DNA of 52,335 nucleotides from positions 179,555-231,889 of the forward strand of contig NZJX01000011.1 in the NCBI GenBank assembly GCA_002692065.1, given 5' to 3'. This document shows, in pieces, positions 27,356 to 37,216 of the stretch (positions are counted from its first letter, which is position 1; every line of letters begins with the position of its first letter). Under the pieces are notes generated by a model. That model had not been told where the DNA came from and made no database searches. It was given only the letters and a program-made list of their open reading frames with translations. The DNA comes from Flavobacteriales bacterium. Its GTDB lineage: Bacteria > Bacteroidota > Bacteroidia > Flavobacteriales > UBA7430. Position numbers and translations under genes: made by a program.

Positions 27356-27763
27356 CTATTTTAAGATTCCGTTACGTCCACTTTTCCCGTCCATAGTTCC
27401 AGTTAAAAATATATTTTTACTAACACCATTTTTTGAATTAAATAGAGTCATAATAATAGATGAGTCTGAATTCCATTGGTATTTAGCTTTATCAAATATA
27501 TCTTCTTCAACAAATCCCCCCATAAAACTAATTAAAGAATCATTCCCTTGATAATTTATTTTTACATTATAAACATTTTTGTTTAAATCCAAAAAATTAA
27601 ACATATTCCATACAGATACTTTTTTGTCAAATATTGAATCAGGGGTTTCATTTAAAAAAAGAGAGTCAATTTGAATATCAATAGTTATTTCATTTGAATC
27701 GTTTGATGGCTTGTTTTGGCATGAAAATAGAATTAAGGAAAAAAAAATTAAAAATTGCTTCAT
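27356..27763 (-). CDS. small lipoprotein, unknown function
   Basis: 135 residues from the ATG at 27763 (an upstream TTG at 27781 only adds residues before the signal peptide). The signal peptide ends in lipobox LFSC with Cys15, so the protein is lipidated. The mature part looks beta-rich, with VNVKI-like strands, FMGGFVEEDIFDKAKYQW and an end FLTGTMDGKSGRNGILK. I do not recognise a family. It is about 120 bases upstream of the ubiE start on the same strand, so it may be separately transcribed. Confidence 0.7.
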   Translation of the reverse strand: MKQFLIFFSLILFSCQNKPSNDSNEITIDIQIDSLFLNETPDSIFDKKVSVWNMFNFLDLNKNVYNVKINYQGNDSLISFMGGFVEEDIFDKAKYQWNSDSSIIMTLFNSKNGVSKNIFLTGTMDGKSGRNGILK

Positions 27764-27836
27764 AAATATTTTTACTTGCAATCTAGTATTTATATTTGGG
27801 TTACAATAATTACTTTAAAATTAAATCGAAAAATTT

Positions 27837-28022
27837 TTGAAATATTTAAAAGAAAATAAGGGAGCTGGAATAGTCTTTTTAATTACAATTGTTTTAATTT
27901 TTTTTCAAAATCTAATTGCTAAATATTATGGAGAAATAAATAGTCTTGTATGTATTATCATTTTAATGATAGGATTAATTTTTACTGTAATAATTTACAG
28001 AGTTAAGAGGGACAAAAAATAG
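27837..28022 (+). CDS. possible small two-helix membrane protein
   Basis: 61 residues with a TTG start: basic N-terminus (KYLKENKGAG), two hydrophobic helices (about 12-27 and 37-55) and a basic tail RVKRDKK, a plausible small inner-membrane protein. A perfect TAnnTTTG -7 box (TATATTTG) lies at 27791-27798, about 40 bases upstream, though without a clear -33 element. No family is recognised. It sits between two minus-strand genes and could be a chance open frame. Confidence 0.45.
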   Translation: MKYLKENKGAGIVFLITIVLIFFQNLIAKYYGEINSLVCIIILMIGLIFTVIIYRVKRDKK

Positions 28023-28063
28023 AGCCATTTTATTATCTAAACATAAAAAGTTAAAGAATCAAT

Positions 28064-31018
28064 TTAAAGTAAAATTTGAACTCCTAAGTTGAATTGAGGG
28101 GCATAATTAAAGTTTCTAAAATTATATTCTTTCCCATTAAATGGATAGTACCATCTGTTTTTAGCACTTAAAAGGTTTCTTGCACTTAAAGAAATATTAC
28201 TTTTTTCAGTGATCTTTCTATTTATTTTAAGGTTTAAAATAGGTTGAGGAGCCTGGTAAACGTCAACAGCTCCTTTTTGAACAATAACAATATTTTTTCC
28301 AGAAATATTAAAATTTGCACTAGATGTCCATTTATTAAATTGATACTGGGAATAAAAATTAATTATATAAGGAGATTGGCCAAACATTGGTCTGGTGTCG
28401 GAATGATTGGGATCCAATGCTTGAATAAGCTCAAGCTCTTGTGAATCAATTTTTGTTTGAGATTTAATATACGAAGCATTAAACCCTAAGTTTAGAATTC
28501 TTTCTTTTTTTAAGAGAATTTTTTTTTTGAATTCAAATTCAAATCCAAATAATAACGCTTGATCAACATTTCTCCACGATAATTCTATATTTTGAGCTTG
28601 AGGATTCATTACTTGTTCAATTGGATTTGTAAATTTTTTATAAAATCCTGATATACTAGCTATCCCAGCCCCTAAAAGATATCGCTCTAATCTTAAATCT
28701 AAATTGTTAATTAGAGTTCGTTTTAAATTAGGATTTCCAATAAATTGAAAAGTCGTTTCAAAATCATACCAAGAAATAGGAGCAATTTCTCTAAAACTTG
28801 GTCTTGCTAAAGTTTTAGTAAATGAAATACGCAGAAATGAATTTTCATCTAAATTATATTTAGCATTCAATGCTGGAAGAATATCACTATTATTTAGTCT
28901 ACCAATATCTTGTTCCCCATCTGAACTCACTGCAAGAATTTTAGAATTTTCAAATCTTGCCCCAAAGGTAATTTCTAAAATATCAGTTGGGTTTAGTGTG
29001 CTCATTATATAGGAACTTAAAATTTTTTGTTCTGCATTATATTGATTTTTTATTTCAGTATTGTCGATTACATTAATGTATTCCCCTTGCCCCCCCAGGC
29101 CAGTATTTGACTGTCCAACAATCATATTTTCAGAATTAAAATACTCCTTTAAATTATCATTATAGTTAATCCCATTTGCAATAAAAGTATAACGATATTC
29201 AATATTGTCTCTTTTTTTATCTAAATAGTAAAATCCTAATTTTATAAATTCAGAATCATTCAGGTTAAATTTATAATCTGATTTAAAATTAATATTATCT
29301 TCATTTAGATAACGGTAATATCTGGTTGGTGCTGGATATAGATTTGCTTGGATTGAATATGTAGGTAATGTATCTAAATAAATATCTCCAGTTTCATCAT
29401 CTTCAAGATATATATACTCATAAGAATTAGTGAATACTCTTAAATCAGGTGTATTTTGATAGGATTTGGTCAAACCTAAATTCCAATTTAGTTCTGAATT
29501 TTTATTTCTAGAAAATTTATGGTTACCAGATAATTGTGAGGTTTTCATTTGTCTTTCAAGATATCTTTGAGTTCTCTGTTCTTCATATAATCCAAAGGCA
29601 TCAGACATATTTTCACCATCAAAGTATCTTGCAGAACTTTGTCCACTTTGGTTAATCATTCCCATCAAAGCCAATTTGTGGTTATCATTAAATTTTATTG
29701 AAGTAGTTGTGAAAATTGAGCCAAAAATATTTTCATCGCCTCTAGATTCCAAACCAACTTTATCAGGATTAAGAGTTTGAGATGCACTACCTGTTTGTTT
29801 ATACCTTCCAAATTCAGCATTTTCGAAGTATAAATATTTTTTTGAATAATTTACACCAGAATAGAATCCAACCTCTTTTTCCTTTAAAATATATTTATTA
29901 CCTATGCTAAAGTTAAGTGATCTATTTAATCCAGACCTATATCTTTCAGGGTCCCAATTTTTGGAAAATGAATTTGTAGCTATTGAAAGAGAGTCGTTAG
30001 TTTTGATTCTATGTTGTTCTATCCAAAACCACCTTTCAGACCAACTATTAAAATTACCATTATCATCTTGAACTTCATTTAATGTCATGTTTGCGTAACT
30101 AGGATCTTGGGATTGAGCATAGTAAAAAGCTTGTTCAAATGAAGATGGATCGTAGTTATTAATTCCATTTTGTAAAACAAAATCTGGAATATCTCTTGAT
30201 CCGTCATCATATCCAATCCAGTCAGTGTTACTTGGGTCTTGTCTTAAAAAATTATTATTAAGATTTGATAAGTTTGAATACCCAGTACTATAATTAAAAA
30301 ATACTTCCAGAGAATCGGGGAAGTCACTAGTATATACATCAACTAATCCTCCAGTAAAATTTCCAGGAAGATCAGGAGTAAAAGTCTTAAACACTAATAT
30401 ATTATCAATAATATTTGAAGGGATTAAGTCCATTTGAACAGAGTTTTTATTGGGATCTAAGCTAGGAATTGCAACTCCATTTAATGTTGCTAAACTATAA
30501 CGATCACTTAATCCTCTTACAAATACATACTTGCCACTTTGAATATTTACTCCGCTAACATTTTTAACAGCGTCAGCTGCATTTGAACTCCCAGTTATTC
30601 TCATTTGTTTTTTTGAAAGAGTATTTATTAATCCTATAGATTTTTTTTGAACATTTACTACATATGACTCATCTTTTCTATTAACTTTTGTAACTAAGTT
30701 AACATCATCAATAGTATAACTATCTGAAATAAGTTCAAAGTTAACTGTTAAGTTATTATCCAAATTTATTTCTATGGTATCATTTAGATATGAAATGTAT
30801 TGGCAAATAATTTTTACTATACCGCTTTCAATATTTAAAATTTCGTAATTACCCTCAAAATCTGAGATTGTTCCATTATTTCCTCCATCTAGATAAACAG
30901 ATGCTCCAATTAATCCTTCTCCAGTTGATTTATCAGAAATTTTTCCAGATATCTTAAAATTATTTTGGCTAAAGACAATATTAGACACAAAAAGTATTAC
31001 GGCTAAGTAATGTTTCAT
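28064..31018 (-). CDS. TonB-dependent receptor, large, possibly phosphate-linked
   Basis: 984 residues: signal peptide (AVILFVSNIVFSQ), carboxypeptidase-regulatory-like domain (about 20-105, with GLIGASVYLDGGNNGTISD), plug (about 135-245, with VFVRGLSDRYSLATLNGVA and GGLVDVYTSDFPD) and a long barrel with the TonB-receptor C-terminus. The plug is of the FVRGL(S/G)DRY subtype, without a SusD partner. It is divergent from a T9SS-exported protein at 31190 with a 171-base shared upstream region; a PiT-like permease and PhoB-type regulator follow, which suggests a phosphorus source as substrate. That link is contextual inference. Confidence 0.87.
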   Translation of the reverse strand: MKHYLAVILFVSNIVFSQNNFKISGKISDKSTGEGLIGASVYLDGGNNGTISDFEGNYEILNIESGIVKIICQYISYLNDTIEINLDNNLTVNFELISDSYTIDDVNLVTKVNRKDESYVVNVQKKSIGLINTLSKKQMRITGSSNAADAVKNVSGVNIQSGKYVFVRGLSDRYSLATLNGVAIPSLDPNKNSVQMDLIPSNIIDNILVFKTFTPDLPGNFTGGLVDVYTSDFPDSLEVFFNYSTGYSNLSNLNNNFLRQDPSNTDWIGYDDGSRDIPDFVLQNGINNYDPSSFEQAFYYAQSQDPSYANMTLNEVQDDNGNFNSWSERWFWIEQHRIKTNDSLSIATNSFSKNWDPERYRSGLNRSLNFSIGNKYILKEKEVGFYSGVNYSKKYLYFENAEFGRYKQTGSASQTLNPDKVGLESRGDENIFGSIFTTTSIKFNDNHKLALMGMINQSGQSSARYFDGENMSDAFGLYEEQRTQRYLERQMKTSQLSGNHKFSRNKNSELNWNLGLTKSYQNTPDLRVFTNSYEYIYLEDDETGDIYLDTLPTYSIQANLYPAPTRYYRYLNEDNINFKSDYKFNLNDSEFIKLGFYYLDKKRDNIEYRYTFIANGINYNDNLKEYFNSENMIVGQSNTGLGGQGEYINVIDNTEIKNQYNAEQKILSSYIMSTLNPTDILEITFGARFENSKILAVSSDGEQDIGRLNNSDILPALNAKYNLDENSFLRISFTKTLARPSFREIAPISWYDFETTFQFIGNPNLKRTLINNLDLRLERYLLGAGIASISGFYKKFTNPIEQVMNPQAQNIELSWRNVDQALLFGFEFEFKKKILLKKERILNLGFNASYIKSQTKIDSQELELIQALDPNHSDTRPMFGQSPYIINFYSQYQFNKWTSSANFNISGKNIVIVQKGAVDVYQAPQPILNLKINRKITEKSNISLSARNLLSAKNRWYYPFNGKEYNFRNFNYAPQFNLGVQILL

Positions 31019-31189
31019 TTTTAAAATATTATTTATACAAATGAAATGCTCTTATGTTAACATACTATGACATTAATATTAACTTAATATAAATTTATAT
31101 GAATTAATAACTAAAAATTAATATAAGTTAAAGAATTAAATAATATTACATTACCAACTTTTTTTTCAAATTAATCAAAAAATATTGTT

Positions 31190-32656
31190 ATGAATTTTAA
31201 ATTACTCTTTTTAAATTCTTTATCTTTTTTATTTATTTTCTCAATTTATGCAGATGATATTACTATTTCAAACAACGTTGGTGTAGGAGAAGTTTATTGG
31301 GCCTCTGACAATACATATCACCTAGATGGTGGAGTGTTTGTAGATGCTGGAACAACTCATTACATTGAGGCGGGTACAGTAATAAAAGGTATGCCAGGAG
31401 TTGGTCAAGAATCGTCATATTTGTGCGTAGCAAGGGGGGCGAAGTTGTATGCAGAAGGAACTGCTGATGCTCCAATTATTTTTACATTTGAGCAAGATCC
31501 ATTAGACGGCTCAGTTCCTTTAACTACAAGAGGACAATGGGGTGGACTAATTGTACTTGGTTATGCTACATTGAATTCAATTCCGGGAGAATCAGCTGTT
31601 GAGGGAATTCCAACAAATGATCCTCGTGGAATATATGGAGGGAATAATGATACAGATAATTCTGGAGTTATTTCATATGTTTCAATTCGTCATGGAGGCA
31701 CAGAAATTGGTGCAGGTAATGAAATAAATGGACTTACACTAGGTGGAGTTGGATCTGAAACTTCGATAAATAATGTAGAAGTTATTGCAAATATGGATGA
31801 CGGTATCGAGTTTTTTGGAGGGACAGTAAGTATTCAACATGCTTTTGTTTCTGCATGTGGTGATGATAGCTTTGATTATGATTAGGGATGGCGAGGTCAA
31901 TTAAATTCACACTGGGTGTGCATAGTTTCTTCAGATGATGGTGATAGAGGTGGAGAACATGATGGAGGGACAGATCCAGAGACAGCGCAACCGTATGCAA
32001 TACCATTTATAGATAATGCAATTTTTGTTGGAAGAGGATCTGATGCTGGAAAAAGAGCATTAACCTTTAGAGATAACGCAGGAGGTAATTACACTAACTC
32101 TATGTTTGTGAACTGGGCTAAGGGAGTTGATATTGAAGATTTAGAACAAGGTGAAGATTCATATTCAAGATTTTTAAGTGGAGAGTTAACTTTTACAAAT
32201 AATATTGTAGATGTTGCTTCAGATGCATTTGTTACATCTCAGGGGGAAGATTTGTCTAATTATTTTGAAGAAAATGGTAATACCAAATCTTCTAATCATG
32301 GGATTACTTGGACACCAAATGAAGTAAACATGGGAGGACATGCAAATTGGGCGACATGGACATTAGCAATGACTTCAGGTTGGGTAGAACCAGGATTCTC
32401 AGTAAATATTGATAAAATAATTTCAGAAGATTTTACTATTTACCCAAATCCAGTTATTAATTCATTAAATGTAAAGTTCAATGAAACTAGAACTGGTAAT
32501 TTTCAATTGACAAACTCTTTAGGTCAAGTTATTAAAAAAGGATTTATAGACGGTAGAATGATTAATATTACTGACATAAATTCAAAAGGAATATATATTC
32601 TTAATATTAATTTTGAAAATGATATTTCTGTCAGTAAAATTATATACAAAAATTAA
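31190..32656 (+). pseudogene. T9SS-exported beta-helix-like protein interrupted by one in-frame TAG
   Basis: Two parts lie in the same frame and are separated only by the TAG at 31883-31885. Part one has a signal peptide (LLFLNSLSFLFIFSIYA) and a repetitive beta-rich domain (GQWGGLIVLGYATLN, SYVSIRHGG, NNVEVIANMDDGIEFFGG). Part two continues at once with GWRGQLNSHWVCIVSSDDGD and EHDGGTDPETAQPYAIPFID, and ends in a type A T9SS sorting domain (about 70 residues from FTIYPNPV). Without the stop it would be 488 residues. The family pattern as I recall it has an amino acid, often Gln, between FDYD and GWRG, so one CAG-to-TAG change explains the break. Other genes here end in TAG, so the code is standard. 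It is either a fresh pseudogene, an amber readthrough gene or a base-call error. It is divergent from the TonB-dependent receptor. Confidence 0.82.
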
Positions 32657-32673
32657 TTTATCTAATTTACAAT

Positions 32674-32709
32674 AAAAAAAAAGGTCTTAATATTAGGGCC
32701 TTTTTTTTT
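32674..32709 (+). terminator. rho-independent terminator
   Basis: A run of nine A, then GGTC, a ten-base loop, GGCC and nine T. The A and T runs pair with the GC core to give a long stem followed by U-rich RNA. It lies 18 bases after the end of the T9SS-exported gene and before the permease gene, so the two are separate transcripts. The A/T flanks also make it workable in the reverse direction. Confidence 0.75.
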
Positions 32710-32776
32710 ATATAATATAGTTCGGTTTTCTATAATTTTTTTTGTTCTTTTACAATGCTATTTTTTAGAAAACTTT

Positions 32777-33922
32777 ATGCTAAAAATATTAAAGAGATTT
32801 AGTTATCCAATTAATTTGTGGATTCAAAAAGATGAAAGATCTTTCCTTACATTTATAATTATTGCATTGTTATTAGCAATATTTAGTGTACCAAATCCTA
32901 ATATTGCAATGTGGGTTGGGTTTTTATTTGCAGCATATGCAGCAGTTGCTAATGATAGTATACAAACGTTAGGAACTTTTATTGCTTCAAATCAAGACAA
33001 GAAATGGTGGGTCCTTTGGATTTTCATAGGTAGTATTTTTTTACTCACTGTTGGTTATAGTTGGTTTTTTTATAATGGAGATGTCTCTCATGGACGATTA
33101 TTATCTAAAGGATTTGATATTGCCCCAAAAAAATTTCACTTTTTACAGATTGCTGCACCTATCTTTTTATTGATTCTTACTCGATTAAGAATGCCTGTAT
33201 CAACAACATTCATTCTTTTAACATCTTTTGCCACTGCGCCTGCTGCAATAGGTAAGGTTTTAGCTAAAAGTATGAGTGGCTATATATTAGCATTATTTTT
33301 AGGATTATCAGTCTTCTTATTAATTTCTAAACTTTCGAAAAAATACTTTATAGGCAAGCCTAAATTTATCTGGACTATAATTCAATGGATTACTTCAGGT
33401 ACTTTATGGTCAGTATGGTTAATGCAGGATGCCGCAAATATTGCAGTATATCTTCCAAGGGATATGAATTTTTTAGAATTTTTAGGATTCGCTGCTACAA
33501 TATTTTGTGGGTTAGGAATGTTACTTTATTTCAAAGGAGGTAGAATTCAAAAAATAGTTACTGAGAAATCTGTAGTTCATGATGTTCGTTTTGCTACGAT
33601 CATAGATTTTATTTATTGTTTAATATTATTTTATTTTAAACTTTATTCTCAAATTCCTATGAGTACAACATGGGTATTTATTGGATTATTAGGAGGAAGA
33701 GAAATAGCAATGTCATTGAGAAATACAGGATCTCATGGTCTTTTATTTTCCATAAAACTATTATTAAAAGATTTTACACTTGCTTTTATTGGTCTAATTA
33801 TCTCAATTGTTATTGCAATTCAAGTGAACGAAGAATTAACATTTACTAAAATGACACAGTCAGTTCCCAATGAATTTAATGCAAGTATGAAAGAGTTTTT
33901 TTTAAATTTAATGATAAAATGA
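32777..33922 (+). CDS. PiT-like inorganic phosphate transporter
   Basis: 381 residues with about ten membrane helices. The two-fold repeat of the PiT family is visible: AVANDSIQTLGTF near 58 corresponds to the GANDVAN-type signature, and paired RMPVSTTF (near 138) and QIPMSTTW (near 296) correspond to the P-x-S-T-T motifs at the end of each repeat. The family imports phosphate with cations across the inner membrane. It is shorter than classic Pit proteins, so function as a phosphate carrier is likely but not certain. It is followed after 75 bases by an OmpR-type response regulator. Confidence 0.78.
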   Translation: MLKILKRFSYPINLWIQKDERSFLTFIIIALLLAIFSVPNPNIAMWVGFLFAAYAAVANDSIQTLGTFIASNQDKKWWVLWIFIGSIFLLTVGYSWFFYNGDVSHGRLLSKGFDIAPKKFHFLQIAAPIFLLILTRLRMPVSTTFILLTSFATAPAAIGKVLAKSMSGYILALFLGLSVFLLISKLSKKYFIGKPKFIWTIIQWITSGTLWSVWLMQDAANIAVYLPRDMNFLEFLGFAATIFCGLGMLLYFKGGRIQKIVTEKSVVHDVRFATIIDFIYCLILFYFKLYSQIPMSTTWVFIGLLGGREIAMSLRNTGSHGLLFSIKLLLKDFTLAFIGLIISIVIAIQVNEELTFTKMTQSVPNEFNASMKEFFLNLMIK

Positions 33923-33997
33923 ATATAATTTTTTTTCATCTATAATACTTTTGTTACTTTTAAATGTTGATAAAGAAATTATTTCAAAATAAGACTT

Positions 33998-34696
33998 ATG
34001 AATATATCCAAAAGAGTTTTATTAATAGATGATGAAAAATATATTTTAGAGTTCTTAAGTTATAATTTAACTAAGGAGGGATTTGAAGTTATGACATGCA
34101 ATGATAGTAACTCAGTATTAAATTTAATTGAAGAGTTCCAACCTAGTTTAATATTAATAGATATAACGATGCCAAATATAGATGGAATTGAAACTTGTGA
34201 GGCTATCAGATCTAATCCTAAATATGATCATATTATTATTGCTTTTTTGACAGCTAGAGCTGAAGATTATTCTCAGATTGCTGGACTAGAAGCTGGAGCT
34301 GATGATTATATAAAGAAACCTATCAAACCAAAGGTTTTAGTTAGTAGAGTAAAAGCTTTATTAAGACGAAAGAGCAGTGAAAATCCATATCATGAAAGTT
34401 CTAAAGAATTGATAGAAATTTCTGACTTAAGAATTGATAGAGAAACTTATTCTGTAAATGTTGAAAATCAAAATATATTTTTACCCAGAAAAGAGTTTGA
34501 ATTACTCTATCTTTTAGCCTCTAAACCGGGAAAAGTTTTTAAAAGAGAAGAAATATTTGATAAAATATGGGGAGACGATGTTTTAGTTGGTGGAAGAACA
34601 ATAGATGTTCATGTTAGAAAAATTCGACAAAAATTAACAAAACAATACATAACTACAGTTAAAGGTGTAGGGTATAAATTTAATACCAATATGTAA
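33998..34696 (+). CDS. OmpR/PhoB-family response regulator
   Basis: 232 residues. Receiver domain (1-120) with acidic pocket Asp11-Asp12, phosphorylation site Asp55 (LILIDITMP), Thr85 and Lys107 (KKP). The C-terminal winged helix (about 135-230) has PRKEFELLYLLASKPGKVF and GGRTIDVHVRKIRQKL, the DNA recognition part. No histidine kinase is adjacent, so the partner must be elsewhere. A TACTTTTG -7-like box at 33946-33953 could drive its own transcript, with no good -33 element. Its place after a PiT-like gene suggests a PhoB role, but symbol assignment is not safe. Confidence 0.9.
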   Translation: MNISKRVLLIDDEKYILEFLSYNLTKEGFEVMTCNDSNSVLNLIEEFQPSLILIDITMPNIDGIETCEAIRSNPKYDHIIIAFLTARAEDYSQIAGLEAGADDYIKKPIKPKVLVSRVKALLRRKSSENPYHESSKELIEISDLRIDRETYSVNVENQNIFLPRKEFELLYLLASKPGKVFKREEIFDKIWGDDVLVGGRTIDVHVRKIRQKLTKQYITTVKGVGYKFNTNM

Positions 34697-34844
34697 TTAT
34701 CTTTTCCTAATTTAAATCTAGGAATAAATATTTTTACTCATCCAAATTAATAATTATATATCCATTTAATTATTTTAAATGGTATTTTCTTTTATTAAAA
34801 TAAATTCATAAAATTTTAATCAATTTATTAATATATTTACCAAA

Positions 34845-37187
34845 ATGATTAATTCTAAAATGAGGTGTATTTTACTTTTTTATTGTTTATTTTTCATTTC
34901 AGCTTATGCGCAGGAAACTAAACCTCCTTATTTGGATAGTACTTTGTCTGTTGATAAAAGAATAGATGACTTAATGGGGAGAATGACTCTTTATGAAAGA
35001 GCTTGTCAAATGAATCAATTTGTTGGACTAGAACACATGAAAAAAGCGGAAGAAGATTTGTCTCCTGAGGATTTAAAAAAAAGTGATGCACAGGGGTTTT
35101 ATAAGGGGGTATTTTCTTATGAGGTTGAACAAATGATTGTTAATGGACAAATTGGTTCTTTTCTTCATGTAGTTACAGCAGAGGAAGCTAATTATTTACA
35201 AGAATTAGCATTTAAATCTAAATTAAAAATCCCAATACTTATTGGAATTGATGCAATACATGGAAATGCATTATATAAGGGAGCAACTGTTTATCCCTCT
35301 CCAATAACAATTGCTTCTTCATGGGATCAAACTAATTCATATAGTGTGGGTGTGCAAACTGCTTTTGAGATGAGAGCGACAGGGTCTCATTGGGCATTTA
35401 CTCCAAATGTAGATGTAATGAGAGATGCCAGATGGGGAAGGGTAGGCGAAACCTTTGGTGAAGACCCATATTTAGTTGCTCAAATGGGTAAGGCTATGAT
35501 AAATGGACTTCAGCAAGATGATTTTATAGGAATAGATAAAGTTATAGCGTGTGCAAAGCACTTTATAGCTGGAAGTGAACCAATCAATGGATTGAATTTT
35601 TCTCCTATGGATATTTCAGAAAGAACATTAAATGAAATTTATTTACCACCATACAAGAGTGCTGTTGATGCAGGTGTTTTTTCAATTATGGCAGCTCATA
35701 ATGAAGTTAATGGAATACCATGCCATGCAAATAAAAAACTTTTGACTGATTTAATCAGAAATAAATGGGGTTTTAAAGGGTTTTATGTTAGCGACTGGTT
35801 AGATATTGAAAGGTTGGAAACTCTTCACAGAGTTGCTAGGAATTTCAAAGAAGCTATTTATATTGCTGTTGATGCAGGAATTGATATGCATATGCATGGT
35901 CCTAACTTTCCTGAATTATTAGTCGAATTAGTAGCTGAAGGAAAATTATCAGAAAATAGAGTAAATTATGCGTGTTCAAAAATATTAGAAGCTAAATTCA
36001 AGTTAGGGCTATTTGAAAATCGGTATGTAGATGAAAATAATATTTCAAAAAAAATATTTAATCAATCCCATAAAAAAACAGCTTTAAAATTAGCAAGGGA
36101 AGGTATAGTTTTATTAAAAAATAATGATATTCTCCCTCTAAGAAATCCTCAAAATAAAAAAAATAAAATATTAGTTACAGGTCCAAATTCTGATAATCAA
36201 TCAATATTAGGTGATTGGCATAGCCCTCAGCCCAAAGAAAATGTATATACTATATACAAAGGTGTTGAAAAAATCGCTACAGATATGGGATATATAGTTG
36301 ATCATCATGATAGTAATCAAAACATAATGAATATTTCAGAAAATGATATCAATAAAACGATTGAAATTGCAAATAAATATGATATTGTAATTGTAGTAGT
36401 TGGAGATAATTCAATGAGGTATAATTGGAAACAAAAAACAGCAGGAGAAAATAGAGCAAGGATGGAACTTAATTTAGCTGGAAATCAATTAAATTTAGTC
36501 AAGAAATTAAAAGAAACTGGTAAAAATGTTATTGTTGTTTATGTAAATGGAAGACCAATTTCAGAACCTTGGATTTCTGAAAATATAAATGCAATTATAG
36601 AAGCTTGGGAGCCAGGCAGTTTTGGCGGATTAGCAGTTGCTGAAATTATTTTTGGAAAGATAAACCCTAGTGGTAAACTACCCTTAACTATTGCAAGATC
36701 AGTAGGTCAATTAAAAATGTTTTATAATCATAAGAACTCTATGTATTATAAAGATTATACTATGAATACTAATAAATCACTATATTCTTTTGGGTTTGGT
36801 TTAAGTTATACAAAATTTCAAATTAGTGAACCAAAATTTAATAGTTTAAAATTCAAAAAAGGAATTTTAAGTGTTTCAGTTGACATCAAAAATATTGGTC
36901 AAATTTCTGGTGATGAAATAGTTCAGCTATATATTTCTGATAAGTATAGTAGAATTACCCGACCTGTTATAGAACTTAAAGGTTTTAAAAGAGTTAATTT
37001 AAAACCAGGTGAATTAAAAAAGGTTACATTTGATATAGATAAATCTGCATTTGCATATTATGATATAGAGATGAAACAAGTTGTTGAGGCAGGTGAATTT
37101 AATATTCTAATAGGTAATTCATCAAGAGTTGAGGACTTAAAGAGTAAAAGCTTCATTATTGACGAAACATTTTATATGAGAGACTAA
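34845..37187 (+). CDS. GH3 beta-glycosidase
   Basis: 780 residues, typical for three-domain GH3 enzymes. A signal peptide ends near AYAQ, so it is periplasmic or surface-exposed. The (beta/alpha)8 domain has NVDVMRDARWGRVGETFGED, the substrate-binding KHF (about 238) and the nucleophile Asp317 in YVSDWLD. The alpha/beta sandwich domain follows (about 405-620, with VLLKNNDILPLR), then an Fn3-like domain (about 690-780, with VELKGFKRVNLKPGE). GH3 enzymes release terminal beta-linked glucose or xylose. It starts the run GH3-sulfatase-sulfatase-FGE, 29 bases before the first sulfatase. Confidence 0.93.
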   Translation: MINSKMRCILLFYCLFFISAYAQETKPPYLDSTLSVDKRIDDLMGRMTLYERACQMNQFVGLEHMKKAEEDLSPEDLKKSDAQGFYKGVFSYEVEQMIVNGQIGSFLHVVTAEEANYLQELAFKSKLKIPILIGIDAIHGNALYKGATVYPSPITIASSWDQTNSYSVGVQTAFEMRATGSHWAFTPNVDVMRDARWGRVGETFGEDPYLVAQMGKAMINGLQQDDFIGIDKVIACAKHFIAGSEPINGLNFSPMDISERTLNEIYLPPYKSAVDAGVFSIMAAHNEVNGIPCHANKKLLTDLIRNKWGFKGFYVSDWLDIERLETLHRVARNFKEAIYIAVDAGIDMHMHGPNFPELLVELVAEGKLSENRVNYACSKILEAKFKLGLFENRYVDENNISKKIFNQSHKKTALKLAREGIVLLKNNDILPLRNPQNKKNKILVTGPNSDNQSILGDWHSPQPKENVYTIYKGVEKIATDMGYIVDHHDSNQNIMNISENDINKTIEIANKYDIVIVVVGDNSMRYNWKQKTAGENRARMELNLAGNQLNLVKKLKETGKNVIVVYVNGRPISEPWISENINAIIEAWEPGSFGGLAVAEIIFGKINPSGKLPLTIARSVGQLKMFYNHKNSMYYKDYTMNTNKSLYSFGFGLSYTKFQISEPKFNSLKFKKGILSVSVDIKNIGQISGDEIVQLYISDKYSRITRPVIELKGFKRVNLKPGELKKVTFDIDKSAFAYYDIEMKQVVEAGEFNILIGNSSRVEDLKSKSFIIDETFYMRD

Positions 37188-37216
37188 TCTAACTTTATTA
37201 TTGAATCAAATTACTA

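Noticed and set aside
28064-31018. SusC identity for the large TonB-dependent receptor
   Set aside because: No SusD gene adjoins it and the plug has the FVRGLSDRY subtype, so a SusC call is not supported.
31883-31885. Reassigned TAG codon (alternative genetic code)
   Set aside because: TAG ends other genes here (for example the HMA gene at 9795-9797 and the amidohydrolase at 1680-1682), so the code is standard and the TAG is a local lesion or readthrough.
34697-34844. Promoter for the GH3 gene
   Set aside because: A TATATTTA element at 34832-34839 deviates from TAnnTTTG and has no -33 partner at the right distance.
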